From Ulota crispa (lineage: Eukaryota; Streptophyta; Bryopsida; Orthotrichales; Orthotrichaceae): a stretch of 64,000 bases of DNA. The stretch covers positions 16,464,471 through 16,528,470 of the forward strand of contig OY987247.1 in assembly GCA_963920765.1 (NCBI GenBank), in the 5' to 3' direction. The position numbers and the translations under genes are program-made. The notes below the pieces were generated by a model, which worked only from the letters and a program-made list of their open reading frames with translations, made no database searches and was not told the origin of the DNA. Within the stretch, counting starts at the first letter, position 1; every line of letters begins with the position of its first letter. Of this stretch, positions 59,202 to 64,000 are shown one piece after another.

Positions 59202-59606
59202 ATTGATATGTGTACCACACCCTTCCAATTACTATACCACACCCCGGGGTAATTTTTAGATTTCTACCATCAAAAAGCTGAATTTGAAAATTTTGAATTC
59301 AGATTTGGACTTAGAGACCGTGGTATTATCTAGAACCATAAAAAAAGTTGCAGTTCAACAACACTCAATGAAAAAGTTTAGTTAGGGAGAAAATTGTTAT
59401 TTTTACTTTTGTTTATAAATAAAGATAAGCTTTTTCATTGGGTGTTGTTGAATTGCAACTTTTTTTTATGGTCCTAGACAATACCATGGTCTCTAAGTCC
59501 AAATTTGAATTCAAAATTTTCAAACTCAAATTTTTGATGGTAGAAATCTAAAATTTACCTCGGGGGTGTGGTACAATAGTTCAAAGGGTGTGGTTCACAT
59601 ATTAAT
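59202..59606. mobile_element. Foldback MITE (CCACACCC family), copy 3
   Basis: Same ends as 35957-36362 (ATTGATATGTGTACCACACC). It is nested in CACTA element 2 at the position equivalent to copy 2, in the opposite overall orientation. Confidence 0.8.
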
Positions 59607-60114
59607 GCCGTTAAAAAATATCCAAAACTATTCAAAAGTCAATAGAATTTTGATTTTATAATTGCAAGGATTTGATTTTGTAACTTTTCACGACTTCATG
59701 TTATTTGAAGCTATCAAACTATGGAGGCAATTTTAACAAAATAAGGTTCTTTTTACAAAAAAACTAACACTAAATAATATTTATTAATGAATCCAACCTT
59801 TGCCTGCAACAATCCTTATGAGTTTTGTGAATTCCAGAAAAAATTTATAAACAGAATCAAAAGGATGGAAATAAACAATTTATTTAAAATTTCTAAACAC
59901 CTTCTCTGATTTTAGCTCATAACTTTTGATAAAAAGATTGAAATCCAAAAAAATTGTTGGAGGTGAAAGTAAAATACATTTATCAACTTCTCTTAATTCT
60001 AGGTTTTTTGAAAAAAAATCCTTTAATGGACCAAAATAGCCTCCAAAGTCTATTAGGTTACTAAAAACATGAACATTTAATGTACAAATAGAATCATGAT
60101 TCTATTGTGCACAT

Positions 60115-60310
60115 TTGTGTGTGCTTACTCTCTAGTGGTTTTCGGGAATGCGGTAGAGTTGTGGAGTGTGAGCCCGGAGGTGGGGGGTTCAAACCCCACT
60201 ATCAGCAGTCCTGCCCGGTGGTTCAGGCAACCTTGCCCGGAGGTTCGGGCAGTTGCTCGGCCCTTAAAAAAATTCACTGTTTTATCAAAAAAAAAAAATC
60301 TATGAAAAAA
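60115..60310 (+). repeat. tRNA-related SINE-like segment (in CACTA 2)
   Basis: A head starting ctctagtggttttcgg, a GGTTCAAACCCC box-B-like motif at about 60186, a short body with repeated GCCCGG words and an A-rich tail. It is the same segment as 47100-47290 in opposite orientation. Confidence 0.4.
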
Positions 60311-60997
60311 AAATTGAAAAATTGAAAAAATAAAATAATTGAACAACATAAAATACGTGAAAAGTAACAAAAAATCAATAGAAAATTTACAGAAAATAGT
60401 AAATAATCAATAGAAAATCAACAGAAAAGTATCCAAATCAACTTGACCAAATCCACAGAAAAAATCCACAGTTTTTGGTTGAAATTTTGTTGATTTTGTG
60501 CTGAATTTTCTACTAGTGGGAGGCAAAGCTGCAATTTGCGTAAACCAGTAAGAGTTCAGTAAAAATCCAAACTAGATAACTGAGGCCTGAGTCTCGCTCA
60601 CGTGCTGCCAAGGTATTTCTTTCAAGCTTATTCCATTCTGATTTTTTTCCGCATTGAAGTTGTCGAGCTTCTAAATTTTTGTACGGTCCTCCAGGAATCT
60701 TAATGCTTGTTGAATTATTTTTATTGACTCTTTCATTTCCCCAACAGGAAAAATTAAATTAAATTAATTTATTATTAAAAATCTTTGATTGCTCTTCTGA
60801 CCTAAATTTCTTTTATTTAGTCAGCAAACTTGTTATTTATATACATTTTTTTAAATATTAGGATTCATTTTTAGTAAAAATAGCCTTATATTAGTCTAAA
60901 ATTAGATTTAAAATTATTTTGAAAAAAAGCTATTTGTGATGTAGATTCATTTAAAAATTTTAAATTTTTAAATTTTTTTGAATCTTACTTTTGATTT

Positions 60998-61110
60998 TAA
61001 TGGGTGGTTTTGCTATGATAGACAATAATCAAATGACTATTTTGGTAAGTGAAGCAGAAAAAGCTAATGAAATAAATTTGCAAGAAGCTCAAGAAGCTTT
61101 TCAAATAGAG
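60998..61110 (+). pseudogene. atpE: Plastid atpE fragment (ATP synthase epsilon)
   Basis: The frame reads [23 protein letters not shown] and continues to QEAQEAF. This matches the central part of the plastid F1 epsilon subunit, with its MGGFA..DN..TILV core. Similarity stops abruptly after FQIE. About 37 residues of a protein of about 130. Confidence 0.8.
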
Positions 61111-61631
61111 CCGTATTACAGCCAAGCACTTTTTTTCTATTTCATTGAGTAAAAAGCATGGCATAGAGCACATATAGCCACGGGAATCTATGGCAAAATC
61201 ATATATTTTTTTGCTTTATGTATGACTTTTTTATTTTTGGTGCTATTTTCACGCTGCGCGCCCTTTGCTTTTTTTCAAAAGCCAACTCGGTTTCAAGCCA
61301 AGCACATGCCAATTCCTTAACCAATAAGTACTGCTTTGCCCTTTTTTTCATGGCAAGGGCAATAGAAACAAGAACAAGCACATAGAGGACAATTTTTTTG
61401 TTTCTCTTTTTGTGTTTGGATTTTTATCAAATGATCCTGGCCGTAATTTAAGGCATAAAGAATAGTTTTTTATACTATTGAAATTAGGAAAAAAATATAA
61501 ATTTTGAAAATTTAGCAATTAAATTTAAATTTTTTAGCGAATTAGAATAATGTTAAAAAAACTAAAAAATTATTATTATTTGTAATATAAATTTTTTAGG
61601 TCTTTATATTTTATATAAAAGTACATTTTAT

Positions 61632-61760
61632 TTAGAAAAAAGGAAGAATTAAAGCTTTTGGAAAAAAAAATTTAATTTCTATTAATAATCCAGCTAAAAA
61701 TCCAAACCACAAAGTAGCTAAAATAAAATATATGGTAAAACTAAAAAGTTACTATATGAG
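61632..61760 (-). pseudogene. psaJ: Plastid psaJ fragment (photosystem I subunit IX), frameshifted
   Basis: The minus strand gives [16 protein letters not shown]. After a 1-base deletion in a T-run it gives [11 protein letters not shown] and a stop. Canonical PsaJ ends [20 protein letters not shown], so the C-terminal two-thirds is present. The start is missing or too diverged. Confidence 0.75.
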
Positions 61761-62053
61761 GTTTTATTAATATTATATAAAGAGGTGAACAATATATTGA
61801 TAAAAATATTATTAATTTTAATGATTTTTATAATTATTGTTTTTTTAGATAACATTGTAGTTATGTTTAATTTTCTTTATTAATTTTTTTATAGTGTCAA
61901 CAAGGGCGTTCTAGTACATTGTATATTATTATTTTAATACTAGTATTATAAAAATTAATACCATGTTAATTGTTGAAACATGTAAGACTTTTATTTAAAA
62001 CAAGTATATAAAAATATTAAAATACAATAACTTTTTGAAATAAATAAATAATT

Positions 62054-62161
62054 ATGCCAAAATTAGTAAAAAAAATTAGTTTACGTAAAGGTAAACTATA
62101 TATATATACTATGTATATTCAATATGCTTCTGTAAAAATCACAAACAAATATATTAACTAG
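62054..62161 (+). pseudogene. Possible plastid rps11 5' fragment
   Basis: A 35-residue frame starts MPKLVKKISLRKGK, like the start of plastid ribosomal protein S11. A degraded stretch with YIQYASVKITN follows, where S11 has HIQASFNNT. It ends at TAG. Short and diverged, so only moderately sure. Confidence 0.45.
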
Positions 62162-62430
62162 TAAATAACAATAATAATTCAAATACTAAATCTTTTAATA
62201 ATTTAGGGCTATACTTGTAATTTCATTATGGACTTTTATATCAGAATAATCATTTTGAAATCAAAAATGTTCCAGAAATAAATAAATAACACCGTTGTAA
62301 TTATTCTTATAGTAATTTTAAAGATGTTTTTCTACTTTATTTACATGAAGTAAAAAAACTATATTAATTTTTTTTAGATAAATCTTCTATAATTGTAAAA
62401 AATTTAGCGAACGATAGAAAATATATAGAT

Positions 62431-62556
62431 GTATATTTTTTGGCTACAGATATGGCAAAAAACCATTCTTTTTTTTAAAAAGGAGTCAATCTAGCCACAA
62501 TAGCAGCCAAAGGTATTTATCCAGCAATAGATCCTTTAGATTCAACTTTGACTATG
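62431..62556 (+). pseudogene. atpB: Plastid atpB fragment (ATP synthase beta)
   Basis: The frame contains AAKGIYPAIDPLDST, the well-conserved segment of the F1 beta subunit (AAKGIYPAVDPLDSTSTM). A worn VYFLATDM upstream corresponds to VYVPADDL. An in-frame TAA lies at 62476-62478. Only about 40 of roughly 490 residues are present. Confidence 0.8.
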
Positions 62557-62636
62557 CACCCCAATAGAACTGTACGTGATAGTTGCCCATCATACGGCTC
62601 CTCTTTTTTCATATCTTAAGTTATTTTTTTACTTCT

Positions 62637-62851
62637 TTTTTTAGAAATTACTTTACCTGTAGTTGATGCATTATAAACAGTATTATTACTCTTAGTCCCA
62701 TCTGGATAAATTTGTCTTCTTCCTCTATTAGCACCTAAATATATAGGATATTTTAGAAAATTGGCTTCTTTATTAACAGCAAGATCTGGTGAAAGAATAG
62801 GAAATACAATTTCACTATATTTTTTACCTAGAACAGGACCTATTACAATAC
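62637..62851 (-). pseudogene. petA: Plastid petA fragment (cytochrome f)
   Basis: The minus strand reads an uninterrupted 71-residue frame with [19 protein letters not shown] and [15 protein letters not shown]. This is the lumenal domain of cytochrome f. The N-terminal haem motif and C-terminal membrane anchor are absent. It is the best preserved plastid fragment here. Confidence 0.9.
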
Positions 62852-62857
62852 AATTTC

Positions 62858-63022
62858 AGTTTATTGGCTTTGTGCTATCATATGAGTAATGGAATTCGTC
62901 ATTTATTGTGGGATTTAGGTTTTTTTCTAGAATTATCCAAAGTATATACTTCCAAAATTATTATGTTATTTTGTGCAGCATTTCTAGCTGTATCAAAAAT
63001 TATACGATTTTATTTCTCATAA
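62858..63022 (+). pseudogene. sdh3: Mitochondrial sdh3 fragment (succinate dehydrogenase cytochrome b560)
   Basis: The frame gives LCYHMSNGIRHLLWDLGFF, then LELSKVYTS, and a stop TAA at 63020-63022. The HxxNGIRHLxWD motif holds the haem-ligand region of SDH subunit 3. The gene is mitochondrial in many bryophytes. The 3' half of the gene is present. It directly abuts the plastid petA fragment on the opposite strand, which shows that two organelle genomes are joined. Confidence 0.8.
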
Positions 63023-63882
63023 ACGCAAAATACGATAACCCCAAAAAAAAAGGTCTATATATATATAGACTTTTTTCCCTGATAGCTCAGTAATGCCTCG
63101 GAATCAGATCTACTTTATGCAAAACGGCCGAACTCGAGCTCGATATCAATTGCAAACACGGGACTTGAGTCCCCAAGTAGCACTCTATACAGGAATAGCC
63201 CAAGAAATCAGGCATTCACGCAAGGATCTAACCCTTGAAAATCTGTGATGGTGGAAGCTGGGGAACTAACACTTATCCTAAATCTCCTTCTTCTATGATA
63301 GGCCACGGTAAAGAAAGATTTACGATGTTTCTTAGGATAACTAGAAAATGCAACATAATGAATGTTGTTTTGACAAAAGGATCAATCATATAAAGTACAC
63401 CTTTAGTAATTATAGATCTTGTTCACAAACTAAGCGGCTATATTCTTATGTTATATCAACAAAGTAGAATTAGCCATTATGCTAGTAGCTTATGAATCAT
63501 CATAGGTAATTTAATTCATTGTTGTAGCTCCACAAATGGGAATGCGTGCAAATGTATGTTGCTCTAGCTTGTTGCAAGATAAATTTAAGTAGGTCTACAT
63601 GGCTTGCTTTCAATTGCTCTATTTGTATGTAAGGAATAAGTCAAGATAGAAGTGGTAAGAAAGGGGCAGTAAACAACATTATAACATAGGGCAGGGCCTT
63701 GTGATTAGACAAGCCATGTAGAAAACAAACACGGCTAAGAGCATCTCAAGAAGCTATCAGTAATAAAAAATCTGGCAATCCATGGGCCCTTGAGCTACCA
63801 TCTAAAATGGTATTGAGGCCATTAAGAGAGTCTAATAACTAAAGAAAAGAAAAGAAAATTCCACAGATTAAATCAAATTTTG

Positions 63883-63969
63883 GCAGATATGATGGAATTG
63901 GTAGACATGCTAGGTTTAGGTTTTGGTGACTATAATGTTTGTGGGGGTTTGAGTCCCTCTATCCGTGCA
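63883..63969 (+). pseudogene. Plastid-type trnL pseudogene, probable UAG anticodon
   Basis: It begins GCAGATATGATGGAATTGG, with a leucine-type long variable arm and a T-arm GGGGGTTTGAGTCCCTC. The anticodon loop (63915-63921) gives TAG at 63917-63919. The anticodon stem pairs only with several G-T wobbles. The 3' acceptor strand carries two extra bases (TATC-CG-TGC), so the tRNA is probably not functional. Confidence 0.6.
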
Positions 63970-64000
63970 AGTTGGAACTTCAAGTTCTGCAATCATCAGG

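Larger units (their letters stand above)
57347..60518 (-). mobile_element. CACTA (En/Spm) element 2, inverted relative of element 1
   Basis: The ends are CACTAGTAGAAAATTC and GAATTTTCTACTAGTG. Flanking triplets are GAA and GGA, so the 3-bp target duplication is imperfect. The whole unit is the reverse complement of 46900-49784, with the short-repeat array at its left and the SINE-like segment at its right. No transposase is encoded. Confidence 0.85.
60740..64000. other. Nuclear insertion of mixed organellar DNA (NUPT/NUMT mosaic)
   Basis: Very AT-rich sequence carrying fragments of at least four plastid genes, one mitochondrial gene and a plastid-type tRNA, in an order and orientation not found in either organelle. 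Fragments differ in preservation: petA and sdh3 read cleanly, while psaJ and atpB have frameshifts or stops. The exact left border is not clear. Between fragments (for example 61120-61620 and 63030-63880) I recognise nothing certain. Confidence 0.7.

Noticed and set aside
61199..61381. 60-aa minus-strand frame in the organellar mosaic
   Set aside because: Lys/Ala-rich and not recognisable as any plastid or mitochondrial protein. It may be chance in AT-rich DNA.

Overview
This window looks like nuclear DNA of a land plant, most likely a bryophyte (moss-like). That is an inference from several signs: an NB-LRR resistance-gene remnant, a U/P-type cyclin, GT-AG introns, AT-rich intergenic DNA crowded with DNA transposons, and nuclear copies of plastid and mitochondrial genes. 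No bacterial operon, CRISPR array or phage module was seen.

Layout. 1-2333: 3' part of a decayed NLR gene (MHD motif plus LRRs). 2719-4674: nested small transposons with TTAA target duplications. 6531-8830 and 14395-15100: Tourist/Harbinger-like MITEs, twice in back-to-back pairs that share one TTA. 9147-9268: a near-perfect hairpin. 10786-12996 (minus): an intact 736-aa Cys-rich PHD-like protein with a GC-rich 5' region. 14085-30446: a long gene-poor stretch built largely of TTAA-flanked elements. 31394-34176: an intact two-exon U-type cyclin with two MITEs in its intron. 35957-38537: a foldback MITE, a 720-bp palindromic TTAA element and another TTAA element. 41371-43074 (minus): an intact 567-aa pogo/Tigger-type transposase. 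44144-46003 (minus): a phase-consistent three-exon gene of unknown function. 46311-46500: a 21-bp minisatellite. 46900-49784 and 57347-60518: two related CACTA elements in inverted orientation. 50280-53849: a Mutator-like transposase pseudogene. 55655-57190: two more nested TTAA elements. About 60998 to the end: a mosaic of organellar fragments (atpE, psaJ, rps11-like, atpB, petA, sdh3, trnL).

The main theme is a family-rich set of elements that begin CCC, end GGG and are flanked by TTAA. I count sixteen convincing or probable cases. One sits inside a minisatellite whose other copies serve as empty-site controls and show a TTAA duplication. A 1.4-kb member carries a frameshifted cysteine-rich segment resembling the C-terminal zinc-binding region of piggyBac transposases. 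TTAA targets and CCC ends are the piggyBac signature, so this may be a little-described piggyBac-like MITE expansion in a plant genome.

Two long pseudogenes (NLR and Mutator-like) are interrupted almost only by nonsense codons that a single C-to-T change would create. This fits methylation-driven decay of silenced DNA. The cyclin, the PHD-like gene and the pogo transposase are intact, so the standard genetic code applies.
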